Positions 31,063-43,263 of a stretch of 64,000 nucleotides of DNA are shown here, piece after piece (position 1 is the stretch's first letter; the number at the start of each line of letters is the position of its first letter). Source of the DNA: Podospora bellae-mahoneyi (Eukaryota; Ascomycota; Sordariomycetes; Sordariales; Podosporaceae); NCBI RefSeq assembly GCF_035222275.1, contig NC_085885.1, forward strand, positions 3,038,001 to 3,102,000, written 5' to 3'. Under the pieces are notes generated by a model. It saw only the letters and a program-made list of their open reading frames with translations. It made no database searches and was not told the DNA's origin. Position numbers and translations under genes: made by a program.

Positions 31063-32622
31063 TCACCCCGTCAAAACAGGCGAAGTCGACACCCTCCCCA
31101 CATACTCCCAACTCCTCGGCCTGCCGCTCGAAAACCGCCACTCATGGATGTTGCCATTCACCATGCCAAACACCCTCTTTTCCGGATTCCCAGTGATAGC
31201 AGTAAACCGCACCTCGCCCTTCTGATTCCCCAACCCAGCCGGATCATCCTCCTCTCTCGCCAACGTCCATTTGTTTCCGGCCAACCCATCCAACGTCCTC
31301 ACCCCGAGCCTCCTCCCCCCATCCTCCAACGTCACAATCATCTGATTCATCAAGTCGTACGAAAACGCCGCCATGTTATGCGAAGCCGGAGTAGAAGGCA
31401 TTTCCCCTAATGAATCACTCTCTGTTCAATGTCAGCTTTCCCTCTCAACCCAATCAGTCCCACCAGGAAAAAAAAAGAAGAAAAAAAAAAGGAATCACTC
31501 ACCCTCCCCAAAACCCCCGACCATCTCCTTCCCCGCCGTCCACCCCTTTAATTCCCTCCCCCCCTCAGGCACAAACACCACCCTCCAATAAATATCACTA
31601 ACATTAAACCCCCGCTCCCCACCAGCCTTGACCAAACTCACCAGCCCCAGTTCCGTCCCCTCCCTCCCCTTGCCCACCTCAAATTCCCTCATAACCTTCA
31701 TGTTGAAAACCCTCACCGTTCCCTCTCCGTCTTGATAACCAACCGCACTAGGCGGAAAAAACCATTTACAATCCTCCCCCGTCCCGCACTGCGGCCTCAA
31801 AATCTGAAAGTTTTTGGTTTCCCTCCCCACCGTCAGTATAGCATCCCCCTGCCCCACACCACCATGTCGCCAGTTCTTCATGGTAATATCCGAAGTGACG
31901 AATTGGTGGAGGACGTGGTCGGTGGTGAGGACCATGACGCCGGCTTGAAAGGCTGGGTTGGTGTACACGTATGCTGAGATGGGTGTGCCGGGCAGGAGGT
32001 CGTAGGTTGAGGGCAGGAGGGCGGAGAGGGAGTATGTTGTCCAGATGCGGGCGGTGGAGTTCCAGATGGACACCAAAAGGGAGTTGGAGGGGGGTGGGAG
32101 TTGGGAGTAGACGTGGAGGTGGACGATGCTTGTTTTGGGGTCGGTGTAGTTTGCTGAGGCGAGGGAGGAGAGGGGGGAGATGTTGGAGGGGAGGGCGGTG
32201 AGGTTGATGGAGGGTTGGGATGGTGGTGGTGCTGGTGGGGAGTTGTCGGTGGCGTCGGGGGGGAGGGAGTCGTCAATGTTGATCTCTTGGGAGGAAGGGG
32301 ATTTTCGTTGGGAGATTGTCACGCCGAGGGCTATGCCCACGATGGCACCAATGAGAATGACCGCGCCGATTATGGACAGGATGAAAATGGTTTTTCGCTT
32401 CAGGCCGAGGATGCGTCGTTCTGGAGGTTCTTTGGCCGAGGTTGTGTCGATGCTGCTTTCGAGGTTTTCAACATTGGCGTAGACAAGGTATTTGGCCGTC
32501 TCTTCGCTTCGCTCGACCGCCTGGGGAGCATCCTCTGAGACTACCTCGGGGAAGTCATGCTGTCGGAGAACCGCCTCGGGCAGATCGGAGTACTGGAGAT
32601 TTGGCAGCGCCATTGCCATCAT
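31063..32622 (-). CDS. Type II membrane protein with propeller/lectin-like ectodomain
   Basis: Exons read leftward, 32622-31503 and 31406-31063 (487 residues); donor GTGAGT, acceptor TTAG. The N-terminal cytoplasmic part contains SDLPEAV and FPEVV strings, followed by one membrane helix (~78-101, TIFILSIIGAVILIGAIVGI), a Pro/Ser-rich stalk, then a beta-rich region with repeating blade-like segments (LLVSIWNSTARIWTTYSL; QAGVMVLTTDHVLHQFV; MVNGNIHEWRF). This layout is common in Sordariomycetes and recalls fungal fucose-lectin propellers; sugar binding is inference. The first ATG at 32622 was taken; several Met codons follow closely. The 96-nt intron carries a long T-rich tract in the sense strand. 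Confidence 0.8.
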
Positions 32623-33224
32623 CAATTAATTCTCCGTCTTTCCAGGCCATGTGCGGGAAAGAATGAGGGTGAAACTGATCAGACCAGACGGAAAAGAGAA
32701 GCTGGGGGAGAGAAAAAAAAGATCAGCGACCGAACCTCCACCAGAATTATTCCCTGTTTTGTGCGATGTTGATCCTCTCCCAAACCCTTGGACGGGACCC
32801 CCAAAAGCAAACAACAGTACAACATAGAAAAGCGCCAACCAACGGAGAAGCGCGTTTGCTTGCCTCGGTAGCCGCTTCCGCGCCCCTTCAATGCAGGCTT
32901 GGGCCGAGAGGAATAGAGGGGCCGCGCTTCTCATGGCCTTGTGGTTGGCCGCCTATCGTAGTGATCTCCTGCCAAGACATATCCCAGTGAGGTGTGGCTA
33001 CCAATGTCCACGTTGTCTTGTTGTACAGACCATTTGCGCGACCCCCCTCCCCACTGGGTATGCCCTGTTGTACAGACCTCGTGCCGGATACCGATCACTC
33101 ATCATTTCCCCAAGGGCCATGCATACAGGTGAAACAGTTGGTGGCAACTAATACGCTAGAAAACGACACCATATATGTACACATAACACCTCCAACACCC
33201 AGTTACACACGAAGGAAGGTTTTC
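32623..33224. other. Intergenic region, tandem leftward genes
   Basis: A 602-bp gap between the P450 stop and the membrane-protein start. No gene or clear motif seen. Confidence 0.35.
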
Positions 33225-34934
33225 CTAAGCCTTCTTGATAAACACCTCCAATCCTGATTGCACCACAAAGAAAGACGCATTGGCCTTGAGCGGTTGGCCC
33301 GGGTGTGCCAGCTCAAACCTGTAGTCCCTCAACAACCGTGGAATCACCTTGTTGATTTCCAGAAGCGCCAAGTTCCGCCCAATACACAGATGGCTTCCAC
33401 CCCCAAACTTTCGAAAATAAAACATCAGCATCTCCCAGCGCAAAATGCGGTCAAAAAAAAACGGGCGCTTACCTGAAACATATACCTCTCCATCTTCTTC
33501 GCCCTCTCCTCGTCCTCCAACCACCGCTCAGGTCTGAAATCGTCTGCATCTTGCCCAAACGTCTCTTTATCACGATGTAGCACCCACCCGTTCGCCGCGA
33601 TGGTGGTGCCTCCAGGGAAGAAATGTCCATCCAGCTCCGCACCCTCAGGCGGGACCAATCTCGTAATGTTGAGCCCCACCGCCGGCCTCACCCTCATCGC
33701 TTCCTTGAGACAGGCCTGCAAGTAATCCAAACTCTGCGACTGATTCCAGGTGATATTCCCCTCGGCCGGGATAACCCCCGTGTTCACCGCGTTCTCAATC
33801 TCCCTCAGCAACGCCTGGTAAACCGGCTTCGAATCCAAAATATGCCAAAAGAAGCTCTGCATCGTCGACGCCGTCGAGTCCGATCCCGCAAAGCTATTTC
33901 ACCATCGAATTAGCCATCTTTCCACAAATCCTCCCACAAGGAGAGACTTACATAGCCCCATGAGCCACAGCAAAAACATCCCCCACCCCAAACCTTTCCT
34001 TATCCCTCAAATGCCCCTGTATCAAACTAGCCATCAAATCCCTCCTCCCGTCCACCCCAACCCCGCCCCTCAACCCACCCCCCCTATCCTTATCAAACGG
34101 CTGCCGCCTCCCCATCTCCTCCAGCGCCATCCTCGTAATCAACGCGTTCTTGGTACTCAACCAAGGCACAAACTGCCAAAGCGGATTCCTCCGCAACAAA
34201 AAATCCAACTCCGGAACCTGCCCCACAATCCCATTATACGTCTGACTGTTATCAATCGTCTTGATCGCGTTGTCCACATCCCTCCCCTCTTTCAAAAACC
34301 CAAACGACCTCGAAAACGCCACCTCCCCCAGCACGTCAAACGCAAAATAGTGCAAATAATCCCCCAAATCAAACTCTCCGTCGGGCGACGACTCGATATG
34401 GTTGTTGATTTTCGTCGCCAAGAGCTCGATGGTATCGTCGATAAACGGCGACAGCTGCTGCATCGCCGCCATGCTGTACGGCACGTTCGCCACCCGCTTC
34501 TTCATAGCGTGGACGTCCTCCCTCGTTTCGGTGAAAATATCAGGGTTCTCCGGCGGGGGGAAGACCCCGTAGAAGTCCGTCTTGAAAAATCTCTTCCCTG
34601 CTGACAGGAGCGTCCTCGCCGCCTCGGGGGACGAGACCGAGACTTCGTTTGGTGCGATGCGAACGACGGGGCCGTATTTCCGGTGGAGGTCGATATGTTG
34701 GAGATGGGTCCGGCCCGAGGCGACAGATTTCACTTTCCAGAGCTGGGAGATGGATGCCAGGACGGGACCGGGGTACTTCCGCAGAGGGGAGGCATATCTC
34801 TTGACGAGGGCGCGGAGGAAGAGGAAGGAGAGGGTGAGGAGGAGGTAGTGCGCTGTGAGAAAGGTGGTGATGGTGTGGAGGAGGTTTGCTGGCGCGAGGC
34901 TGGTCAAGTCTTCGTCGGGTTTGAGGACACCCAT
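33225..34934 (-). CDS. Cytochrome P450 monooxygenase (pisatin demethylase-like)
   Basis: Exons read leftward, 34934-33952, 33893-33473 and 33407-33225 (528 residues). It has an N-terminal membrane anchor (~27-46), a proline hinge RKYPGPVLASIS, I-helix AGSDST (330-335), K-helix ExxR (Glu392, Arg395), FRPERW, and heme loop FGGGSHLCIGRN with Cys476 as axial ligand. The N-half pattern KYGPVVRIAPNEVSVSSPEA and following residues resembles fungal pisatin-demethylase-type P450s. It is expected in the endoplasmic reticulum with P450 reductase; the substrate is unknown. All splice sites are canonical (GTAAGT, GTAAGC). ATG 34934 opens the anchor. A CGG/CCG palindrome lies ~265 bp upstream (35198-35228). 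Confidence 0.93.
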
Positions 34935-36327
34935 TGTGTAGGTGGGGGGCTGGTGTTGAAACCCCCGACCAAAATGTGGGAATGTTTCCTGTTGTTTGAT
35001 GGGAAATAACTGAACCAAGGTGCAACTGTTGAAGTTGTCCGGCTCAGTCAGGGGGTTATCTGTCTTGAAGGCGTAGAAAACGCATACGAGAGCCCGACTG
35101 GTGGGAACCGAGGAAGCGGTTTTTCAGCAGACATATATGTGATAGTAGTCCCAGAAAAGGAAACCCCCAGCTATAAGGCAACTCACTCTCTCTCAACCGG
35201 CCGCCGCTGAGGAGGGGGGGGGCGGCCGTCATCTGCCGATCTACCCATCGGTCATGGACACTTGATGCCAAGCCCCGGTTGAAGGCCAGCCATAGCCAAC
35301 GACAGACATCTGGACCTTCACCAACTCCAGCATGATGATTGGTTGGTCGAGTGGTGTCCGAGGAGGGTGAGCTGGTGGATGCATGAACGGGCGGCTCTAA
35401 TCAGTGGCTCGTTCGGTCGGACGTTAAAATAGAGTGCGAGGAAAACCTGGGGATTGCGGAGACGTTATGGGGCACTTTGCCCATGGCCGAGCAGCTAGTG
35501 AGTGTGGAGTAAGTGAGTGGTGAACGACTGGCATTGAATCTGTTACGATTTGGTAGTCCCATTCCTTCCCAACCCCTCAGAACCTACAGGTAAACAACCA
35601 ACAGATCCATGGTTGAATGGAGAACAAATCCTGACTCTGTTTGGGCGTGAAAAACGGGCGTCCCAAAGCCAGGATCAATACCACCCCACGGTCCCGAACA
35701 TACCCGCTATCAACCACTCTTCGATCCAAGCCGTGTCCCGGATGGAGGGACCGCAATAAACCGAAAAACATGGTTCGGGCATCCCACGTGTTCCATTGGC
35801 GTCGGTGAATAGTAGCAAATGGCTGTCGCTGAGCTGGATGCGGAGAACATTACGAGAGCATTATCGATGCACTTTTGGCCGTCGGCAGTTGATTTGGGAA
35901 TCCTGAGGCGTCAGGCTAAAGCGCGTGACCATCCACCTGGGAAAGCTTGGTCAGGCTATCAAGTGTCCCGAGCGGGGCAACACCACTGTCTTTTCCGAAG
36001 TGCGAAGTGATAAACATTGGGGTAAAATGCGATCCTTGGTTGGAGACAGCAGCCAAGATGGATTAGCAAAGGCAGTCCACCAGGTAACAGGTGACGATAA
36101 GCAGTGATCAACTGGATAAACCCAGACACAGATAGCACAACAACATCAGATTACTGAACCATCATCAGTTATCAACACAAAGCCCATCTATTTGCCTCGA
36201 GGCACCCATCGCGCACCGTCTCAACTGTAGCCTGCCATTTTAATGCCCAAATGACTCCAAAACTCCAAGCAATGATTCACCAGTGACATGAACATAGCCC
36301 CCAAATTTCACCCTTGGTATCCCTGAA
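34935..36327. other. 1.4-kb intergenic region upstream of the P450
   Basis: No gene seen. It contains the CGGCCGCC/GGCGGCCG inverted repeat described separately and a G9 run at 35214-35222. The right part should include the Cic1-like gene's 3' untranslated region. Confidence 0.4.
35198..35228. promoter_or_regulatory. CGG/CCG inverted repeat upstream of the P450
   Basis: CGGCCGCC (35198-35205) and GGCGGCCG (35221-35228) form a perfect 8-bp inverted repeat with a 15-nt G-rich spacer. CGG triplets in inverted arrangement are classic sites for fungal Zn2Cys6 regulators. Regulation of the P450 is inference from position. Confidence 0.35.
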
Positions 36328-37685
36328 TTAGACCTCCACCGCCTTCTTGGCCGACGCCTTCTGCTTCTTCAACCTCGCTTTCCTTTCCGCAATCTCCTTG
36401 TCGAGCTTCTCGTCGTTGCTCTCCGGCAGCACCTTCTTGGCCTTCTTCTTTGGCCTGTCCTCCTTGGCAACCGGTGCCTCCTCGGCAGCCGGCTCAGGCT
36501 CGGCATCCAACGACTTGCGCTTCTTGCCAATGTTGGGCTTCTCGCCCTTGATGAGCTTCTGTTCCCTCTTGCCGGGGAGAGCGCTGGACCCCTCCTGGCC
36601 GTTGGGAACAACCTTGCTCTCGTCCAACCACAACTCGTCCGTCTGGTATACGGGAAGGGCAGCCGTCTCTGGGCCCTTGACGTAAAAGCTGCGGACGTTG
36701 CTCCACTTCTGTGGCACAAATCTCTCGACCAGCTCCTTGACCACCACGGTGATGTTCTCGGCGATCTTCTCAGGCTCCCACCCAGCGTAACCAACCTTGA
36801 TGGCGGTGTTGGTAGAGGGAGTAAGATGCACCAGCGCGGCACCGATGGCCTTCTCGACCTCCTTGACAATCTCGGCGGTGGGACGGGCGTTGGCATTCTC
36901 GGCGGGGTCGCGCTTGTTCTTCTTGACCATGAAGCCCTTGGGAACAGCAACACGCTTGCCGTCAACCTTCTCGCGCTGGGCCATCAGCACCACAGGAATG
37001 GGGCGCTTGGTGGTGGTCTTGAAAAACGTCTTGCCGAGCGCCTTGGGGAGGCGGTTGATGATTCTGTCGTCGGCAAGGAAAACATCGTGCTCGCTGAACA
37101 GCTTGCGTTGGGCCTCGTACGCCTTGAACTTGGCTTTCAAGTGGGTGAGATCGATGACTCTGCCAATCTTCTTGCGAAGCTCCTCGGGGAACTCATCGGC
37201 GACGGCGTTCTTGTAGTATCTCTGGGGATCGGCTGTGATGAGGCAGACGCTGACCTCTTCGCTGGTGTTCAGGGGGTTGGGGAGAGCAATCTTTCCTGGC
37301 TGAAGGCCTGGGAACTGTTAGCGCCTGTCGGGCACAGAACCAAGAATGAGTGAATCATCGACGCTTGGTGCAAGCGTCGGCTTGACTCGCGATGGCCGAA
37401 AGCCTCCTTTGAGGCCACTCATGCCATTGACGGGGCGTGCTCAAGGGATAAAGACATACGGTTGTTCTCGTGAATGTGGTTCTTGGTGGTGAGAGTGAGC
37501 CAGACGGGAGTCTCGGCGACGGTGGTTTCGGCATCAGCGAGGAGGTTTTGCTTTCCGTCCTTGGGCGGGGCGGCGGCGGCCTTCTTGATGTGGGCAACAA
37601 GCGCCTTGCAGGCCTTGAGGGTCTGGTCAGGGTTGACAGGGACCGTGGTCTCGGCCGTCTTGGTGACAGCAGCGGAGGGCGACAT
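36328..37685 (-). CDS. CIC1: Ribosome-biogenesis protein of the L1 family (Cic1/Utp30-like)
   Basis: Exons read leftward, 37685-37460 and 37307-36328 (401 residues); the 152-nt intron has donor GTATGT. It carries a ribosomal-L1-type domain: KIALPNPLNTSEEVSVCLITADPQ, RVIDLTHLKAKF, DVFLADDRIINRLPKALGK, and AIKVGYAGWEPEKIAENI, with a Lys/Glu-rich C-terminal tail full of nuclear-localisation-like runs (RPKKKAKK, KARLKKQK). Yeast Cic1/Nsa3 acts in nucleolar 60S assembly and Utp30 in the small-subunit processome; the length and long basic tail favour the Cic1/RSL1D1 type. Start is the first ATG (MSPSAAVTKT). Housekeeping neighbours fit a conserved locus. Confidence 0.88.
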
Positions 37686-38494
37686 TGTGAGGTGATGATA
37701 TGGACAGCGGCAAGAAGGTTGTCGTCGGTCGTCGCAATCCAGGTCGGCTTCTGTCTCTTGCGACGGCGATAACTTTTTTCTGGGTCCTCCAAGAATTTTT
37801 GGCGGTCGGAGGGCAGGATTTTCCGCTTATCTTATCAGCGAGATCTGTGCCTGCCGGGACACCCCTGCTCAGCCCAAGAATAAGGTAGGTGGGCTTATGT
37901 GGGGCGTTCGTTGTGGTCGCTTGCAGCTGTTGTTCCAGATCTCTGGTTCTTCAGGTGCTTCCGTCCAGATGACGATCCAAGAAATCTCATGATTGGTTCT
38001 GTTTGTTTACTTGCTTTTCCATCGCACGAGGCACTTCAAGAACTGTTCCTAAGACGATTTATCCATTTGCATCTTCTATTCGAGGCCATTTTCTTCAAAC
38101 ATACAAATAATACATACATCACCCTAAAAGCATTCCGTCCATTTCGTTCCCTTAGCACTTCCTCATCGTCCTTGTCCTCTTCCCCCATCGTCAAGCCAGA
38201 TGACGACGCCAATCCGTCAGCGAAGCCATCAACCATCACCCCCCTACGATAAAAAACCAAATTATACACGGAAACAAAACGCCCTGCGCTATGCGAATAT
38301 CCTGGAGCAAATACAGCGCTACAAAGCGACGACCCCTAATATGAGACAGACGAAGAAATGGGGTATGGGGGTATGTGAACAAGGTGTTTCCGTTTTCCGT
38401 CGCAACAAGAACTCCGCCACCGCCGCCGATAGCCGACACGAGAGAAACCGTGGATCAAAAAGGTGAAATAATGTGACATGTTGTAGTGAATAGT
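37686..38494. other. Intergenic region between Cic1-like and FHA genes
   Basis: An 809-bp gap between two leftward genes that should hold the Cic1-like promoter and the FHA gene terminator. No coding pattern seen. Confidence 0.35.
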
Positions 38495-40086
38495 TCAAGG
38501 AGTCTTGGGGCGCTTCCAAAAGTATTGCTGAACTCATGTTAGTCATGTTGACAAACTGAACAGTACGATTTGGGCGGACTTACTTTGTGCTGCTTGCGGC
38601 AGTTTCTCAAACTGGGCTTCCGAAGGCCATCCGTCACGGCCAGACGGCGATGTTCATCACTATCCTTCTCAGGGATGTAGTAATACTCGCTTTCCAGAGG
38701 CTTGCCGGCCGCGTCCTTGCCCTGTCTACGGATGATGCCGACCGCCGCAGTGCCCTCAATAATAACACGGAGCTGGTCCTTCTTCAAGTCCTTCTTTTCG
38801 GCAGCAGGAAGATTGATCATGATGGTGGTCAAAGGAGTCGAAGAGAGACGAGAGAATGCAAGCTGGTTGACCACGTGGTTGGTGATGTTGGCCTTCTGTT
38901 CGTCACTAAGACCGCTCAACAAATCCTCGGCCTCGTCCTCAGAGATGGACTCCATTCTCTCCTGTGTTCTGCCGGCCACATCGGCAAGTGGGTTACGAGA
39001 CACACGGTTTCCCCGAGGAGAGTTGGCCGAGAAAGAAGCAAGGCGGCTGTTGAGGTTGGCGCCAAAGGGACCGAAAGAGTGAATGATGGGGTCATTCTCC
39101 TCGTCTGCATCGTTTTCCTCCTCCGATTCGGGTTCGCTTAGGTCGCTGGACAAACTTGGAGCAGCTTGTGTCATGAAGCTCTCCTCGGCAGCGTCGGTCA
39201 GTCTCGGCAATTCTTGCTCATCAGCACTGGCATCCTCATAGATCTGCACCGCGTCGGCATGCTCGTTATCAACAGCCAATAACTCGTTGAGGCTCGCGTT
39301 TGCCCTGGACACATTGGCAGGTGTGGGTGACTCGGGACTACCGATGCGCACCGACCTTCTAAGAGGACTACCATGAAGCTCCGAAGCACCTGCCACCCTG
39401 CCAACTCTTGGGCGAGGAGACTCATCCCAGGATGAATCGCTGAGCTGAGCCAACACGTCACGTTCCTTCTCACGACGCGGCCATTGTACCAATACTCTCG
39501 CATCGTGGACATCGATCATGATGTCAGCACCTTCGGTCTCCGAGGTGAAGGAATCACCCTTGGCCAACTCCCATGTCTGCCCCTGGCAGTGAAGCTTTAG
39601 ACCGTTCCATCCATTGCATACAATCTCAATCTTGTTTGGCTCGAGGGGCTCTGCAGCGGCGATATATCGCGCCTTGACGTGTACTCTGCTGATTAACCGA
39701 TTGGCCGACAGCTGATAGTGCGAAGAATTGCTCGATCGTCCCATTAACAATGTCTCCCCGTTCTCGTTGAGGTCCACAGAGCGGACATCGCACAGTGGAG
39801 CACGCTCTGTGACGCTTGACCTCGACTGTGGTCTTGGAGGAGCCGGCCGGTTTCCGACGCGTGGGGGACTGGAGGAGAGGATGCCGGTGCTCGATGTTGG
39901 TGCCGGAGTGGGATACTTGAAGAAGGCTGATGCTGTTGCCTGCCGCTTCGATGGCCTTGGGAGACCTGGTGATGAGGAAAGGGGTTCGAATGCAGGGAGC
40001 AAGGAAGGTGCAGGCCGCTTTACGCCCTGGAGGGTGGGCAGCGAGGGCTCCCGGGTCTTGGTGAGGGCGGAAGGAGAGGAGTCCAT
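38495..40086 (-). CDS. FHA-domain protein (PLM2/TOS4-like)
   Basis: Exons read leftward, 40086-38584 and 38527-38495 (511 residues). The tiny last exon encodes QYFWKRPKTP after a GTAAGT donor and a GACTAAC branch. An FHA domain lies at ~97-205 with GETLLMGRSSNSSHYQLS and NRLISRVHVKARY, the phospho-threonine-binding strands (Arg of MGRS, Ser-x-x-His-like region). The middle is long, acidic and Ser-rich (EEENDADEENDP). The conserved C-terminal block IIRRQGKDAAGKPLESEYYY to the end is typical of fungal PLM2/TOS4 chromatin-associated, cell-cycle-regulated proteins. It is probably nuclear. ACGCGA and TTTTTGGCG elements ~430-480 bp upstream could be G1/S control sites. Confidence 0.85.
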
Positions 40087-42126
40087 TGTTCGTGTTGTCT
40101 TGATCTTGGTTGGCTCACGTCTTGATCGTGACAGGTTTACGGAGTAGCTTTTGCAAAGTTGGGAGTGGTGGTGAGGTTGGAAAAACCTTTGCTAGCCGTG
40201 TCCTGGAAGTGGAAACCTCGCGTGTCCAGGTTGAGGCGCGTCGAAGTGCGGTCTTTTCCACCTGCAGAACCCGCCTACCAAATCGCGATGTTCCTTGTAA
40301 GTCGGTCCAATTATGGGCGAGCTGCTGTAGCTGACAATGACGAGGACACCAAGGGATAATAGAAAGGAAGAGAATAGAAAGCCCAATCACAAAAAGATGG
40401 CCTCGTGGAAAGTGACCCGGGTAGTGTGTAGCTGGGAGGGCTTTGTGGGAAGTGGGGATTTTGGGTACTTAAGAGACGCAGGTTTCGTGTCCCGTCGTCT
40501 CACTCGTTGCGGCAGGACGCGATTTTGTTAAAGAGGAGTCCCTGCTGCGGCGGGCGCGTTTTTGGCGTGGCATCCCATGTCGCGTTGTCTGGCTGACTGG
40601 CGTGCTTTGGTCCAGCATTGTCCAGCGCTGATCCCGAGCCATTTGGTGGCTTCAGCAGATTCGAGGTCCCCTATGGAGTATTCACCGCCCTTGCACAGCG
40701 GTTATGCATCAGTACAATCTGATGACTTACAGGGGGGGGGGGTTGTGTGGCAGAATTCAATCCCAGCTTTAAAATCCGATGTATTTAGATTGGATAAAGG
40801 TGGATATCTCCCTACAGTTAGATGAACATGTGGAGGCTCTTTGACAATGACTTTCTTTCTACATGGACGGTTTGTTATTTGTTTTCCCCTTCTTCTTCTT
40901 GTCCATCCTCATCCGCCTTTTCTCTCTCGCTCTCGCCAACGTTGGCCCATGTTTCCGCTACTGCAACAATGCAGAAAAAAGCCAGCCTCCTCCCCCACCT
41001 CAGGTTGCTTAAGAGCTCCGCTCCAACAATTTTCTAGGCGCGTTTTTTCGCACCTCCTCTGCTCGAGGCACCCACCCCCATTTAAAGTTTCGTGATCTAA
41101 CCCCACCATGGCTGGATGTTCCCCACAGCTAGATTATTGAACTTTATTGATATTCTAGGCCTGAACATTTTTTGTTGGTGATGTTGTGGAAATAGATAGT
41201 TTCACTGGAGCAAAAAGACGTTCACCTAACCCACGAGTTCTGAAGCTTGGGACGAGCTTTGGCATGTGAGCTCATCTCTTTTGGAACCCGCATGTTCCCT
41301 GTTCTTGTTGTGCAGTTCGGAGTTAGATCACCGATCGGGGTGCGCCGAGGATAGATAGGTAGGTAGCCAAAAGGATTCCGATGGGTTGATAAGATAAGTA
41401 TTGAGGAGTCCCATGAATGTGCCTACTGGGCTTGTAAGCTCGTATCTTGAAGAGGAGCCTCTCAAAAACCCACATCGGCCATGAAGTACTTGTCATCATT
41501 GCTCTCAACGCTACTGTTGCCCAACAGCTTGGATCCCGGAGCAAAGCATGAGACACTGTGTATATGTATAACCATGCGTCATTAATCAGCTGGTCAATAT
41601 TCGGAATCCAACACTTGCAACAACCAGAGAGCTGCATGCTGTAAGAAATGCTCACATGTCGTGACACTCGGCCATGGTCATGCCGCCTCTCACCCACCTT
41701 CGCAATCTTCAGAAATTAGGCCCATGATGTCTCTCCATGACGCAACCCACAGCATGTTTGTGACCGTTACACCCGTTCATCCCACAGCAGACACAGCAAA
41801 CTTAATTTCAAATACACTTTCCACCCCGTCATACCACAGTATGCGCATAAAATATGTATTCGGGGTACTCCCATGCCTACTCAATAACTAAAACAAAAGG
41901 TGCCAAAGACTCGGACCTTTGCCTGATTGTTTCCCAACCACTGATTCCTGACGCCTATTCCCAAAGCGAACAAAAATACAAACCCTGCCCCTATACACAG
42001 TAAATGACTCCCTTCATCGCTGTGCTCTTCCCAGCTAGGTACCCCATAATTACCCTTATCCATCTATGATTCATACCCAGAGTTCCGTGTTCCTGACGCG
42101 CCCTTCCTAAAAAATAGGTCAATCCC
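40087..42126. other. 2-kb intergenic region with possible G1/S sites
   Basis: No gene supportable. It holds an MCB-like ACGCGA at 40517-40522 and a GCGCGTTTTTGGCG string at 40554-40567 upstream of the FHA gene, a G10 run near 40731, and GATAGATAGGTAGGTAG at ~41350. The distal part is probably the 3' untranslated region of the thioesterase gene. Confidence 0.4.
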
Positions 42127-43263
42127 TTATAAGTCGTTGCCCATATCAGGCTCAACATCTCCGCCCCTCGAAGCAGGACGACCCTCTGACCTCCCGCCAG
42201 TGCCCATGTCAAACTCTTCGTCTCCAACGTGCGAAGCAGGACGGGGATCTGACCTCCCCTTGTGCCTATTCAAAGGCCCAAAGAAATCCCCAAAAGCCTC
42301 CGTCAACAACTCATCCGACAACTGCATGTGATCCCCAGGCGCAGTCCTGAACTTCAGCCCGCCCTTGCGATCCAGCTCCCTCAATCCCAACCAATCCTCC
42401 GAATACAGCTTCCTCGCACGCAAAGGTGTAATCTCGGTGCCATTCACATCCTCAAACCACGACGTCTCCTTGGGCACCACCGTCGTGTCCTCGTCAAACA
42501 TGTACATGACAAAGTTCTCCAGCTTCGCAATGTTCTGCTTGTACGTCTCGTTCTTGATTGACCGCTCGTTGTTGATATCCGCAAGGAAGTTGGAATGCTC
42601 GAGGTACTTCTCGTATTGTTCAGGATCGCGGAAATACTGCGCGGGGACCAGCTTGCCCTGGACCGTGGGGGACCAGGGATTGGTCCCTAGGACGGCCATG
42701 GCGAACCGGCAGATCCAGTCGTTCGTCTCGCAGTCTCTAAAGCGGGTGATGCCGTTGTGCTGGGAGCCGAAGGTGATCAAACTCCGGACGGGGGGATTGT
42801 TACAGCGCTCGACGTAGCCGCGGAGGAACTGGCCGCCTTGAGAGAAGCCCACGGCGTCGATGGCTGGGGCGGTGGAGAGGATGGGGTGGGCGGCGATGTC
42901 GGCGCACACTTTGGCTAGTTGCTCGGTGACGTTGCCGACGAAGGAGTCGTAGCGGTCGCGGTTCCCGGCGTCTTCGATGCGAATGGGGTAGACGAGTGTG
43001 CCGGGGTTGACTGACTCGGCGAGGTCGGCCACCTGGCGCATGCCATCGGCGTTGTAGGCGTCTCCGAGACCTGGTTCGAAGGATAGTTAGCTGAAGATGG
43101 TCAATCAATGGAGCGAGCTGCGGTACTCACCATGCCAGATCACCACTGGCAGCGGGGTGTCATCATCGTCGTCATCTTCAAAGCGACTGACGGGGCCGGC
43201 AAACGTCGTCGCAAGCAGCGACCCGGCTGTGAACAACAGCCGCAAGTGGTTTTTTATCGCCAT
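42127..43263 (-). CDS. PPT1: Palmitoyl-protein thioesterase
   Basis: Exons read leftward, 43263-43131 and 43070-42127 (358 residues); donor GTGAGT, branch GCTAAC, acceptor CCAG. A signal peptide (MAIKNHLRLLFTAGSLLATTFA) is followed by the family hallmark PLPVVIWHGLGDAYNADGM, catalytic Ser121 in VGFSQGGQFLRGY, SLITFGSQHNG, and the C-terminal GDHMQLSD with a candidate catalytic His. It removes palmitate from proteins in the vacuole/lysosome. The C-terminal ~40 residues are not part of the enzyme core: two imperfect copies of a GRSxxRPASxxGDxExDMG unit. The first ATG in frame starts the signal peptide. Confidence 0.92.

Noticed and set aside
41340-41366. GATAGATAGGTAGGTAG string (also near 46237)
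   Set aside because: Common short TAGG/GATA microsatellite-like sequence in fungal intergenic DNA.
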